A stretch of DNA of 64,000 nucleotides from Bacteroidia bacterium (lineage in GTDB: Bacteria > Bacteroidota > Bacteroidia > Flavobacteriales > Schleiferiaceae): NCBI GenBank assembly GCA_030424545.1, contig JAUHWL010000008.1, positions 1 through 64,000 on the forward strand, given 5' to 3'. Made by a program: the position numbers and the translations under genes. Under the pieces are notes generated by a model. It was not told the DNA's origin and did no database searches. It saw only the letters and a list, made by a program, of their open reading frames with translations. Below are positions 24,485 through 33,168 of this stretch, piece after piece (position 1 is the first letter of the stretch; every line of letters begins with the position of its first letter).

Positions 24485-25831
24485 ATGATGAATAGATTTT
24501 TAATTAAGAATGCCAACATTGTAAATGAAGGCGAAATAAAACACGGAGACGTGTTGATTGTGAATGGTAGAATTGAGCAGATAGATGATAATATCTCTCA
24601 GAAAAACAGCGAAATAAAAATTATTGACGCCAGCAACCAGTACTTAATTCCGGGGGTAGTAGATGATCAGGTGCACTTTAGAGAACCCGGTTTAACCCAA
24701 AAGGGAAACATCTATACCGAAAGTAGAGCTGCTGTGGCCGGTGGAATTACCAGCTACATAGAGCAACCCAACACGGTGCCTCAAGCTACAACCATTAAGT
24801 TGTTAGAAGATAAATATGCACTTGCCGCCACCAAAAGTTTGGCCAACTTTGGCTTTAACCTTGGCGCAACAAACAGCAATTTAGAAGAGCTTAAAAAGGC
24901 CGATAAAAGCAAACACGCAGGCATAAAAATATTTATGGGCAGCAGCACCGGTAATATGTTGGTAGATGACCATGCCGTGCTCGAAAAGATATTTGGCGAA
25001 ATAGATCTTCAAATATTTACACATTGCGAAGATGAGGCAACCATTAAAGCTAATTTAGAAAAGGCCAAAGCCGAGTATGGAAATGCCATCCCTATGAAAA
25101 TGCATGGTGTGATTAGAAGTGCAGAGGCTTGCTATTTATCGTCTGAGTATGCCGTAAATCTAGCCAAGAAGCTAAATACCAAATTGCACGTATATCATCT
25201 TTCTACGGCAATAGAAACTAAACTTTTTGCCAACAAATTGCCGCTAGAAAAAAAGCGTATTACAGCTGAGGCATGTGTGCATCACCTGTGGTTTACAGAT
25301 GCAGATTATGAGCAAAAAGGTTCGCTAATAAAATGGAACCCGGCCGTAAAAACAGCCGAAGACCGTGCCGGTGTTTGGGAAGCCTTGCTTGATGATAGAA
25401 TTGATGTAATTGCTACAGACCATGCACCTCATACCTTAGAAGAAAAACAAAACCCGTATACAAAAGCGCCCAGTGGTGGCCCGCTTGTACAACACGGTTT
25501 GGTGGCCATGATGGAGTTTGTGCATCAAGAAAAAATAACCATACAAAAGTTGGTAGATAAAATGTGCCACAACCCTGCAAAATTGTTAGGGTTAAAAGAG
25601 CGCGGTTTTATACGCGAAGGTTACCATGCCGATTTGGTTTTGGTAGATCCGCACAGACCTTGGCAAGTAAATTCTAGCAATGTGCTGTATGATTGTGGTT
25701 GGTCTCCGTTTATGGGCCAAAACTTTAAATCTAGAGTTACGCACACATTTGTAAATGGCCATTTGGTTTATAAAAACGGAGATTTTAACGAATCTGTAAA
25801 AGGCACTAGACTTGAATTTGACCGCGGCTAA
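24485..25831 (+). CDS. pyrC: Dihydroorotase
   Basis: A 448-residue amidohydrolase of the dihydroorotase/hydantoinase class, acting in pyrimidine synthesis. Visible features are the metal-site strand GVVDDQVHFREPG (residues 57-69), the Lys in GIKIFMGSSTGNML, the His residues in FTHCED and LHVYHLST, and the Asp in IATDHAPHT. The usual first motif is DxHxH; here the first His is Gln 62. The substrate-binding Arg in HFREPG is kept. Start ATG-ATG, with either Met possible. Its 3' end overlaps the DUF4296 gene by 20 bp. Dihydroorotase is more likely than hydantoinase given the FREPG motif. Confidence 0.9.
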   Translation: MMNRFLIKNANIVNEGEIKHGDVLIVNGRIEQIDDNISQKNSEIKIIDASNQYLIPGVVDDQVHFREPGLTQKGNIYTESRAAVAGGITSYIEQPNTVPQATTIKLLEDKYALAATKSLANFGFNLGATNSNLEELKKADKSKHAGIKIFMGSSTGNMLVDDHAVLEKIFGEIDLQIFTHCEDEATIKANLEKAKAEYGNAIPMKMHGVIRSAEACYLSSEYAVNLAKKLNTKLHVYHLSTAIETKLFANKLPLEKKRITAEACVHHLWFTDADYEQKGSLIKWNPAVKTAEDRAGVWEALLDDRIDVIATDHAPHTLEEKQNPYTKAPSGGPLVQHGLVAMMEFVHQEKITIQKLVDKMCHNPAKLLGLKERGFIREGYHADLVLVDPHRPWQVNSSNVLYDCGWSPFMGQNFKSRVTHTFVNGHLVYKNGDFNESVKGTRLEFDRG

Positions 25832-26234
25832 ATATTTTACATTGCTGCTTTGCATGGGCTTGTTTACCTTTTGTACAAGCTATAAAAAAGAGCTGCCAAA
25901 AGGCTATTTAACACAAGAGCAATTGGTGCCTATTTTGGTAGATATACACTTGGTAGAAGGTGCCAGATCTGGAAAGCTTGTTTTAGGAGACACCAACTCT
26001 TTGCCGGATTATTACGCCAAAATCTATCAAAAACACAACATAACACAAGCGAAATTTAAAGAGAGTTTTACATGGTATTCTCGCCATCCAGAAATTCTTA
26101 AAGTTGTGTTTGAAGAAGTTCTTGTAGAGCTGAGTAAAAAAGAAGCCAGCTTGGGCATTAAAGCAGAAACGCCAGAAGAGGATATGCTAAAAGTAGAAGA
26201 CGCAGAGGTATTTACGGACGGAAAAGAAGAATGA
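25812..26234 (+). CDS. DUF4296 lipoprotein
   Basis: A 140-residue small lipoprotein. A TTG start is used because it gives a signal peptide with lipobox-like LFTFC (Cys 21); the only Met before the Cys is too close to it. The body (LTQEQLVPILVDIHLVEGA, YYAKIYQKHNIT, FTWYSRHPE) matches DUF4296, which has no known function. It overlaps the dihydroorotase gene and is presumably co-translated with it. The C-terminal 30 residues are acidic. Confidence 0.75.
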   Translation: MNLTAAKYFTLLLCMGLFTFCTSYKKELPKGYLTQEQLVPILVDIHLVEGARSGKLVLGDTNSLPDYYAKIYQKHNITQAKFKESFTWYSRHPEILKVVFEEVLVELSKKEASLGIKAETPEEDMLKVEDAEVFTDGKEE

Positions 26235-26272
26235 ACTATCCAAGGCAATACACTTGTGCCACCTTCTAAAAA

Positions 26273-27283
26273 TTAATTTTGGGATTTATAAAACGCCACA
26301 AACTCAGCAATACTTTGGTGTATTGGCCTAAAGGTATGTTGTAAAACTTCGGTTGCTTTGTTGTTTGCATATTGCCAAGACGACATGGCGCTGTGCGTGG
26401 TTTCTTTTGTAATTAAGGGGCTTGTATTCGTAAGCGTTGTGCGCAGTTTTTCTGCCCGCCAAAGTAAATTTAGCATCCACTTTTTTGCTGCAATGTGTGG
26501 TGGTTTTTGGTTAAATGCTGTAGCAATTTGCGAGGTAAGCGCTTTGTAGGAAATGTTTTCTCCAACGGCAATAAAGCGCTGGTTGTTTATTTTTTGGTCA
26601 GATATTTTTAGGAGTAGATCAACCACATCTCTAACATCTACAAACCCATTACAACCGTTGGTGTAAAAGGCATAAGGTTTAGAAAATTTTTTAAAAAGGG
26701 TGTTGCTGCTGTTGTTCCAATTGCCGGCACCAAGCACTACTGTAGGGTTAATCATGGCGGCACACAGGCCTTCTTCAATTCCGCGCCACACTTCAAGTTC
26801 GGCCAAATGTTTGCTTACGGCATAGTTGCTATTGTCGGGGCCGTTTTTCCACTCGGTTTCTTCGGTAATTATTTGGTTAAAATCTTTGGTTCTGCCAATG
26901 GCTGCCACAGAGCTTACATGTGCAAAATGCACCACGTTTCTTTGCAAAGCCTCGTTTACCAAAATACTGGTTATGGCGGGGTTTTCGTGTATTAGTTTGT
27001 ACTTGTCTTTTGGATTAAAACTAACCAAAGCCGCACAATTAAACACATGTGTTACGTCTTCAAACAAGTCTTCAACATCAGCCGGATTAAGCAAATCTGC
27101 ATCTACCCACTCAATGTTTTCTAACCATTTGGTTTCGTGCTTGCCATAAAAAGAAAATGCCAAGGCAACAACATTTACATGGCTTGTTGGCCTCTTGGTG
27201 GCTCTAATTTTTTCGCCCCGCTTTGCCAATGCATATAGCAAATGAGAACCCACTAAACCCGTTGCCCCTGTTACTAGTATCAT
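26273..27283 (-). CDS. NAD-dependent epimerase/dehydratase (extended SDR) family protein
   Basis: A 336-residue Rossmann protein. The start at 27283 (MILVTGATGLVGSHLLYAL) places the GxxGxxG dinucleotide motif at the N-terminus; the longer upstream frame encodes an unlikely hydrophobic extension. The active-site NYAVSKH (YxxxK) and the upstream Ser are in place. The substrate (nucleotide sugar, flavonol-like or steroid-like) cannot be deduced. It is convergent with the DUF4296 gene and divergent from mrp. Confidence 0.85.
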   Translation of the reverse strand: MILVTGATGLVGSHLLYALAKRGEKIRATKRPTSHVNVVALAFSFYGKHETKWLENIEWVDADLLNPADVEDLFEDVTHVFNCAALVSFNPKDKYKLIHENPAITSILVNEALQRNVVHFAHVSSVAAIGRTKDFNQIITEETEWKNGPDNSNYAVSKHLAELEVWRGIEEGLCAAMINPTVVLGAGNWNNSSNTLFKKFSKPYAFYTNGCNGFVDVRDVVDLLLKISDQKINNQRFIAVGENISYKALTSQIATAFNQKPPHIAAKKWMLNLLWRAEKLRTTLTNTSPLITKETTHSAMSSWQYANNKATEVLQHTFRPIHQSIAEFVAFYKSQN

Positions 27284-27377
27284 GCAGCGAAAATAGAAGA
27301 AATGGAATGGTTTTACGACAAAAAAAATTATCAATAAAACCATGACTTTTAGAATGAGTTAGCAACCTTTTGGTTAC

Positions 27378-27385
27378 TACCTTTG
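27378..27385 (+). promoter_or_regulatory. Probable -7 box TACCTTTG upstream of mrp
   Basis: Fits TAnnTTTG, about 22 bp before the start codon, in the divergent gap with the epimerase gene. Confidence 0.4.
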
Positions 27386-27407
27386 TTGTCTTTCTTAACA
27401 ATATAGA

Positions 27408-28556
27408 ATGATGAATAAAACGGATGTGATGCAAGCGCTGGAACACGTGCAAGCTACAAACGATCATGGTAATTTAGTTGCTGCCGGACACGTAAAAAAT
27501 GTACAAGTTTTTGGAGATGAAGTAATGCTAGATGTGTACTGCATGAACCCTACGTTGCAGGCTAAGAAAAAATTAGAAGTAGATATTTTAAAAGCTATAC
27601 ATACCCATGCGTATGAAAAAGCAAAAATAAAGGTGAATGTAATTGTGCCCGAAGAAGTAAAGCAGCAGGCGCAAAAACCACAACAAATTAAAGGCGAAGC
27701 ATTACCCGGAGTAAAAAATATTATTGCTGTTGCATCGGGCAAAGGGGGCGTTGGTAAAAGTACCATTACCGCCAACCTTGCCGTTTCTTTAGCTCAAATG
27801 GGTTTTAAAGTGGGTGTTGTAGATGCCGATATTTACGGGCCAAGCATGCCTTTAATGTTTGATGTTACTACGGCCAAACCGCGTGGCTTAAACATAGATG
27901 GTGTAAGTAAAATGGAGCCTGTAGAAAGCTACGGAGTAAAAATGCTGAGCATTGGCTTTTTTGCCGGAGCAAACCAAGCTGTAGTTTGGCGTGGGCCTAT
28001 GGCATCTAAAGCGTTAAATCAAATTGTTAGAGATGCGCATTGGGGCGAGCTAGATTTTATGCTTATAGATTTACCTCCGGGTACGGGCGATATACATTTA
28101 TCTATTGTGCAATCTGTGCCCATTACAGGTGTAGTAATTGTAAGTACACCACAAGCCGTTGCCCTTGCCGATGCCAGAAAAGGAGTGGGCATGTTTAAAA
28201 TGGATTCTATAAACGTACCCGTTTTAGGCATTGTAGAAAACATGGCCTACTTTACTCCAGAAGAATTGCCAAACAATAAGTATTACATTTTTGGTAAGGA
28301 AGGCGCGCAAAATTTGGCCAACGAGTTGCAAGTGCCATTTTTAGGAGAAATACCACTGGTGCAAAGTGTTCGCGAAGCTGGAGATGTTGGCCGCCCGGCT
28401 GTATTGCAAGAAAATACAGACATTGCCCAGCAGCTTAAAGAAATGGCAAAAAATGTAGTTACAGAGTTGGTGAAAAGAAATGACGAATTGCCGCCCACAG
28501 AAGTAGTGAGAATTACAACCATGGCGGGTTGCAGTCCTAAAAAAGTAGAAGCCTAA
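27408..28556 (+). CDS. apbC: Mrp/NBP35 Fe-S carrier ATPase (ApbC)
   Basis: A 382-residue Fe-S cluster carrier. The N-terminal 90 residues form a MIP18/DUF59 domain. The ParA/Mrp domain follows with the deviant Walker A IAVASGKGGVGKST, ADIYGPSMP, and a Walker B-like LIDLPPGTGD. The usual C-terminal CxxC of many Mrp proteins is not obvious; the C-terminus reads MAGCSPKK. Its stop shares one base with the ATG of the NifU-domain gene, so the two are coupled and probably cooperate in Fe-S delivery. Confidence 0.92.
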   Translation: MMNKTDVMQALEHVQATNDHGNLVAAGHVKNVQVFGDEVMLDVYCMNPTLQAKKKLEVDILKAIHTHAYEKAKIKVNVIVPEEVKQQAQKPQQIKGEALPGVKNIIAVASGKGGVGKSTITANLAVSLAQMGFKVGVVDADIYGPSMPLMFDVTTAKPRGLNIDGVSKMEPVESYGVKMLSIGFFAGANQAVVWRGPMASKALNQIVRDAHWGELDFMLIDLPPGTGDIHLSIVQSVPITGVVIVSTPQAVALADARKGVGMFKMDSINVPVLGIVENMAYFTPEELPNNKYYIFGKEGAQNLANELQVPFLGEIPLVQSVREAGDVGRPAVLQENTDIAQQLKEMAKNVVTELVKRNDELPPTEVVRITTMAGCSPKKVEA

Positions 28557-28798
28557 TGGAAAGTAGATTAGCAGAAATAGAAGAAATTCATAAAGCCTTA
28601 GACGAAATTCGTCCGTTTTTAAAATCAGACGGGGGCGATATTAAATTTTTAGAGCTAACCGAAGACAACGTTGTGAAGGTGAAATTTTTAGGCGCCTGTA
28701 CAGATTGCTCTGTTAATCAGATGACCTTAAAAAGTGGTGTGGAAATGACCATTAAAAAATATTTACCGCACATCAACCAAGTAATAGAGGTTAGCTAA
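28556..28798 (+). CDS. NifU-like C-terminal domain Fe-S scaffold/carrier
   Basis: An 80-residue NifU/NfuA-type domain with the cluster-ligating CxxC in GACTDCSVNQMT (Cys 48, Cys 51) and the common FLKSDGGDIKFLE opening. It probably carries a [4Fe-4S] cluster as a dimer. It is coupled to Mrp upstream and followed 44 bp later by korA, whose enzyme has Fe-S clusters. Confidence 0.93.
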   Translation: MESRLAEIEEIHKALDEIRPFLKSDGGDIKFLELTEDNVVKVKFLGACTDCSVNQMTLKSGVEMTIKKYLPHINQVIEVS

Positions 28799-28842
28799 AA
28801 CCCATCTAAAATTAGCGACAAAACAGTTTAGAGCAGCAGTAA

Positions 28843-30678
28843 ATGGCCCTATTAAAAGATAACAAAAGAGAAAAAGTTACCATCATATTTGCCGGAGATA
28901 GCGGAGACGGAATTCAACTTACAGGGTTTGAGTTTAGCAACACCACGGCATTGTTTGGCAACGATTTAAGCACATTCCCCGATTTTCCAGCAGAAATTAG
29001 AGCCCCACAAGGAACCGTGAGTGGGGTAAGTGGTTTTAAAATAAATTTTGGAAGCACAGAAATTTTTACCCCAGGCGGGCTGGCCGATGTGTTGGTGGCC
29101 ATGAATGCTGCAGCCCTTAAAAAAAATCTCTCGCAACTAAAAAAGAATAGCTTAATTATTGCCAACGAAGCCGGTTTTGATGCCAGAAACTTAAAACTTG
29201 CGGGGCACATAGATGCTGCCGATCCGCTAAAAGAGCAAGAAGCGCATCACCAAGTAATAAAGCTAGATGTTACGCGGCTTACGCGCGAGGCTCTGAAAGA
29301 TTCTGAGCTAAGCATGAAAGAAAGAGACCGCAGCAGAAACATGTTTGTGCTTGGGTTTATTTACTGGTTGTTTCACCGCGAACTTAGCCATACCGAAAAA
29401 TTTATTGCCGAAAAGTTTAAGAAAAACCCTGAGGTTGCAAACGCCAACATTACCGTTTTAAAAGCCGGATATAGCTACGGAATTACCACAGAATCTGCTT
29501 ATGAGCGCATCAATATAGAACCTGCCTCTTTGCCCAAAGGTGTTTACCGCAACATTGTGGGTAACGAAGGTTTATCGTTAGGACTTGTGGCTGCAGCACA
29601 AAAATCGGGATTAGAGCTGTTTTACGGCAGTTACCCCATTACGCCTGCAACCGATATTTTACATCATTTGGCAAGACACAAAAATTTTGGTGTAAAAACT
29701 TTTCAAGCCGAAGACGAAATTGCTGCAGCAACCTCGGTTATTGGAGCAAGTTTTGGTGGCGATTTGGGCATAACCGCTTCTTCTGGTCCGGGCATTGCAC
29801 TTAAAGCTGAGGCCATTGGTTTGGCACTTATGCTAGAGTTACCCATGGTGATCATTAATGTTCAGCGCGGTGGGCCAAGCACAGGATTGCCAACAAAAAC
29901 AGAGCAAGCCGATTTATTTCAAGCCATGTATGGCCGCAATGGCGAAGCTCCGCTTCCGGTGCTCGCGGTTTCATCGCCTGCAGATTCTTTTAGCACCGCG
30001 TATGAGGCTTGCAAAATTGCCATAGAACACATGACCCCCGTTATGATTCTTAGCGATGGTTACATTGCCAATGGGGCAGAACCATGGCGTTTCCCTAAAA
30101 AGGCAGATTTAGAGCCTATAAAAACAAACTTTGCCAAACCAATCGAAGAAGCCTATATGCCATACAAGCGAGATGCCAATGGTGTGCGCCAATGGGCAAT
30201 ACCAGGGGTTGCTGGATTAGAACACAGGCTAGGCGGATTAGAAAAAGAAGACATTACCGGAAACGTGAGTTACGAAGCAGATAACCACGAAATCATGGTA
30301 AAACAACGCGCAGCTAAGGTTGATAATATTGCCAATTTTATTCCGCTATTAAAAAGCGATATAGAAGAAGGAGATCTGCTTATTTTAGGTTGGGGAAGCA
30401 CATATGGATCTATTAAAGTGGCCATTGACCGTTTGAGGAGTGAAGGCGTATTGGTTGGGCAAGCGCACCTTCGTCATTTAAATCCTTTTCCTAAAAACTT
30501 GGGCGAAGTGCTAAGTAAATTTAAGCATGTGCTTATCCCAGAAATGAACAACGGACAGCTAGTACAACTTATTAGAGCCAAATATTTGGTAGATGCCAAA
30601 GGCCTAAATAAGATAAAAGGTATGCCGTTTTTAGCAGACGAAATTGTAGCTGGTGCAATGGCTGTAATTAAAGAATAG
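28843..30678 (+). CDS. korA: 2-oxoacid:ferredoxin oxidoreductase, fused gamma-alpha subunit
   Basis: A 611-residue fusion. The N-terminal part (about 1-190) is the gamma domain (FAGDSGDGIQLTG). The alpha domain follows with GNEGLSLGLVAAA, YPITPATDILHHLA and QAEDEIAAATSVIGASFGG, which bind the TPP pyrimidine. The C-terminal domain has LGWGSTYGSIK. With KorB it oxidatively decarboxylates 2-oxoglutarate (or another 2-oxoacid) to the CoA ester and reduces ferredoxin. Such KorAB pairs occur in aerobic Bacteroidota, where they can serve the TCA cycle. The substrate is inferred from family resemblance. Confidence 0.92.
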   Translation: MALLKDNKREKVTIIFAGDSGDGIQLTGFEFSNTTALFGNDLSTFPDFPAEIRAPQGTVSGVSGFKINFGSTEIFTPGGLADVLVAMNAAALKKNLSQLKKNSLIIANEAGFDARNLKLAGHIDAADPLKEQEAHHQVIKLDVTRLTREALKDSELSMKERDRSRNMFVLGFIYWLFHRELSHTEKFIAEKFKKNPEVANANITVLKAGYSYGITTESAYERINIEPASLPKGVYRNIVGNEGLSLGLVAAAQKSGLELFYGSYPITPATDILHHLARHKNFGVKTFQAEDEIAAATSVIGASFGGDLGITASSGPGIALKAEAIGLALMLELPMVIINVQRGGPSTGLPTKTEQADLFQAMYGRNGEAPLPVLAVSSPADSFSTAYEACKIAIEHMTPVMILSDGYIANGAEPWRFPKKADLEPIKTNFAKPIEEAYMPYKRDANGVRQWAIPGVAGLEHRLGGLEKEDITGNVSYEADNHEIMVKQRAAKVDNIANFIPLLKSDIEEGDLLILGWGSTYGSIKVAIDRLRSEGVLVGQAHLRHLNPFPKNLGEVLSKFKHVLIPEMNNGQLVQLIRAKYLVDAKGLNKIKGMPFLADEIVAGAMAVIKE

Positions 30679-30712
30679 CCATGTTTTTATTGATTAACAA
30701 GAACAAAACGTA

Positions 30713-31723
30713 ATGACAACATATACAGCTAAAGATTTTTCTACCGATCAAGACGTACGTTGGTGTCCTGGCTGTGGAGATTATAGCATCTTAAAGCAAG
30801 TACAAACCGTAATGCCAGAATTGGGTATTCCCAAAGAAGACATTGTGTTTATTTCGGGTATTGGATGCTCCTCTCGCTTTCCGTATTATATGAATACGTA
30901 CGGCATGCACAGCATACATGGCCGAGCAACCGCAGTAGCTACAGGTTTAAAATCTTCTCGCCCAGAACTTAGCGTTTGGATTATTACCGGAGATGGCGAT
31001 AGCCTTTCTATTGGCGGAAACCACTTGATTCATTTGCTTAGAAGAAATTTAGACGTAAATATTATGTTGTTTAACAACGAGATTTACGGGCTTACAAAAG
31101 GTCAATATTCGCCAACATCACAAATGGGTAAACTAACCAAAAGTAGCCCCATGGGTGTAATAGATCATCCGTTTAATCCGCTTACGTTGGCATTGGGTGC
31201 AGATGCTACCTTTATTGCCAGAACCATGGATAGAGATCCCAAACATTTGCGCGAAATTTTATTGAGAACGCATAACCACAAAGGGTCTTCGTTTTTAGAA
31301 ATCTATCAAAACTGCAATGTTTTTAATGATGGAGCCTTTACCATATTTACCGATAAAAAATCGAAAGCCTTAGAAACCGTTTTTCTAGAACACGGCAAAC
31401 CCATAGTGTTTGGCGAAGGCAATACCAAAGGGCTAGCCTTAGATTGTTTAACCCCAAAAGTTGTAGATGTAGAAGAGTACGGCATAGACAATTTATGGGT
31501 GCATGACGAAACCGACTTAACCAAAGCCAACTTGCTTGCACGTATGTTTGATGGTCCGCTAAACGGTGTACAATTTCCAAGGCCATTTGGTGTTTTTTAT
31601 GCCGTAAATAGACCGTGCTACGAAGATTTAATGACTGCACAAATTAAAAACGCAAAAGAGCTAAAAGGAGAAGGAGATTTGGATGCTATTCTGGGAGGTA
31701 AAAACACATGGGAAGTAAAGTAA
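30713..31723 (+). CDS. korB: 2-oxoacid:ferredoxin oxidoreductase beta subunit
   Basis: A 336-residue TPP-binding subunit. WCPGCGDYSIL (Cys 18, Cys 21) and the later Cys in GIGCSSR are [4Fe-4S] ligands, and ITGDGDSLSIGGNH is the Mg-TPP motif. NIMLFNNEIYGLTKGQYSPTS completes the site. It pairs with KorA 35 bp upstream. Length and motifs are normal. Confidence 0.94.
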   Translation: MTTYTAKDFSTDQDVRWCPGCGDYSILKQVQTVMPELGIPKEDIVFISGIGCSSRFPYYMNTYGMHSIHGRATAVATGLKSSRPELSVWIITGDGDSLSIGGNHLIHLLRRNLDVNIMLFNNEIYGLTKGQYSPTSQMGKLTKSSPMGVIDHPFNPLTLALGADATFIARTMDRDPKHLREILLRTHNHKGSSFLEIYQNCNVFNDGAFTIFTDKKSKALETVFLEHGKPIVFGEGNTKGLALDCLTPKVVDVEEYGIDNLWVHDETDLTKANLLARMFDGPLNGVQFPRPFGVFYAVNRPCYEDLMTAQIKNAKELKGEGDLDAILGGKNTWEVK

Positions 31724-31790
31724 GTAGCAAATCATCATGCTTTAAAAAGTAGAACCAACATCATATATTTTTTAAACACAGGGTAAAAAT

Positions 31791-31798
31791 TAAATTTG
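31791..31798 (+). promoter_or_regulatory. Possible -7 box TAAATTTG upstream of the YebC-family gene
   Basis: Matches TAnnTTTG, 26 bp before the start codon, in a 100-bp gap that holds nothing else I can recognise. Confidence 0.4.
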
Positions 31799-31823
31799 CC
31801 AACCTAAAAAATAAGTCAAAGTA

Positions 31824-32537
31824 ATGGGTAGAGCATTCGAGTTTAGAAAGGAAAGAAAATTTAAGCGCTGGGCAAGTATGAGCAAAATTTTTACGCGCCT
31901 AAGTAGAGATATAATCATGGCCGTAAAAGAGGGTGGACCCAGCCCCGAAAGCAATTACAGGTTAAAATTACTCATCCAAAATGCCAAGGCAGCCAACATG
32001 CCAAAAGATAATGTTGAGCGCGCCATAAAAAAAGGTGGTAGCACAGACCAAAGCGACTACAAAACCTTAGTTTACGAAGGATATGCAGCTCACGGAATTG
32101 CCGTTCTTGTAGAAACCGCTACAGATAATCCTACCAGAACTGTTGCCAATGTGCGCAGCTATTTTAATAAATGCAATGGTAGTTTAAGCACAAGCGGAAG
32201 TGTAGAGTTTATGTTTGAGCACAAATGCCATTTTAAAATTGCGGCAGCCGAAATAAACATTGAGGACTTTGAGCTTGAAATGATAGATTATGGCGTAGAA
32301 GAAATTTTTAAAGACGAAGAAGAAGACGTAATTATGCTTTACGGCCCCTTTGAAGAGTTTGGAAACATTTCTAAAGGTCTAGATGAAAAGGGAATTGAAA
32401 TTATAGAATCAGGCACAGAGTACATTCCTACCACAACCAAAGAATTAAGTGAGGAAGAGCAAAAAGACGTGGATAAACTGATAGAGAAAATGGAAGAAGA
32501 TGATGACGTGCAAAACGTATATCATAATTTGAGGTAA
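31824..32537 (+). CDS. YebC/PmpR-family protein
   Basis: A 237-residue protein with the usual N-terminus MGRAFEFRKERKFKRWASMSKIF and the segments NAKAANMPKDNVERAIKK and YEGYAAHGIAVLVE. YebC proteins were described as transcriptional regulators, and for some members a translation role at proline stretches has been proposed; which applies here is open. The C-terminus has the typical acidic tail. A strong terminator follows. Confidence 0.92.
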   Translation: MGRAFEFRKERKFKRWASMSKIFTRLSRDIIMAVKEGGPSPESNYRLKLLIQNAKAANMPKDNVERAIKKGGSTDQSDYKTLVYEGYAAHGIAVLVETATDNPTRTVANVRSYFNKCNGSLSTSGSVEFMFEHKCHFKIAAAEINIEDFELEMIDYGVEEIFKDEEEDVIMLYGPFEEFGNISKGLDEKGIEIIESGTEYIPTTTKELSEEEQKDVDKLIEKMEEDDDVQNVYHNLR

Positions 32538-32560
32538 TACACAGCCTAAAACAAAAGAAT

Positions 32561-32587
32561 AAAAAACCCGCATAAGCGGGTTTTTTT
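32561..32587 (+). terminator. Rho-independent terminator
   Basis: Perfect stem CCCGC/GCGGG around an ATAA loop, extended by A/T pairs, with seven trailing T. It closes the korA-korB/yebC region. Confidence 0.9.
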
Positions 32588-32651
32588 ATACCGATTGCCT
32601 TGAACAAAAAAGTAGTATTACCTTTACAAGACCAACAAATCAATCACCAAA

Positions 32652-33071
32652 ATGAATCAGCATAAAATAGAAACGGTGCATGGCACTGGTATGGAGTTTA
32701 ACACCGATTTAAATGGCCATACCTTAACCATTGATGCCAGCCAGGATTTTGGCGGTAATAACGCGGGACCAAGCCCAAAAATCTTGCTGTTAAATTCTCT
32801 ATCGGGTTGTACAGGAATGGATGTTATATCGATGCTAAATAAAATGCGTGCAAAGTATAGCCACTTTAGCATTGTGGTATCTGGCCATTTAACCGATGAA
32901 CACCCCGTAGTTTACCACACCATAAAAGTAGAGTATAGAATAAAAATGCCTAAGAGTGAGTATGCCAAGATGGAGAAAGCGGTAAAACTTTCGGTAGAGC
33001 GATATTGTGGAGTAAGTGCCATGATTGCAAAAGCCGCCATCATAAGCCATGAAATCACTTTTTTAGTGTAA
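32652..33071 (+). CDS. OsmC family protein
   Basis: A 139-residue OsmC/Ohr-fold protein. SGCTGMDVISMLNKMR carries the conserved first cysteine region and YCGVSAMI the second, so the peroxidatic pair appears kept. It belongs to the general OsmC/YhfA branch, not clearly to Ohr. A role in hydroperoxide handling is likely. It is monocistronic, between a terminator and the S9 peptidase gene. Confidence 0.88.
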   Translation: MNQHKIETVHGTGMEFNTDLNGHTLTIDASQDFGGNNAGPSPKILLLNSLSGCTGMDVISMLNKMRAKYSHFSIVVSGHLTDEHPVVYHTIKVEYRIKMPKSEYAKMEKAVKLSVERYCGVSAMIAKAAIISHEITFLV

Positions 33072-33168
33072 ATATTTATTTTTAAGCAATCTTTAACAGG
33101 CTTGTTTTTTCAAATGGGTTAATACACAACTTCCTTTTGTATTTTGCCGCAAATTCTAAGTTTTAGGC

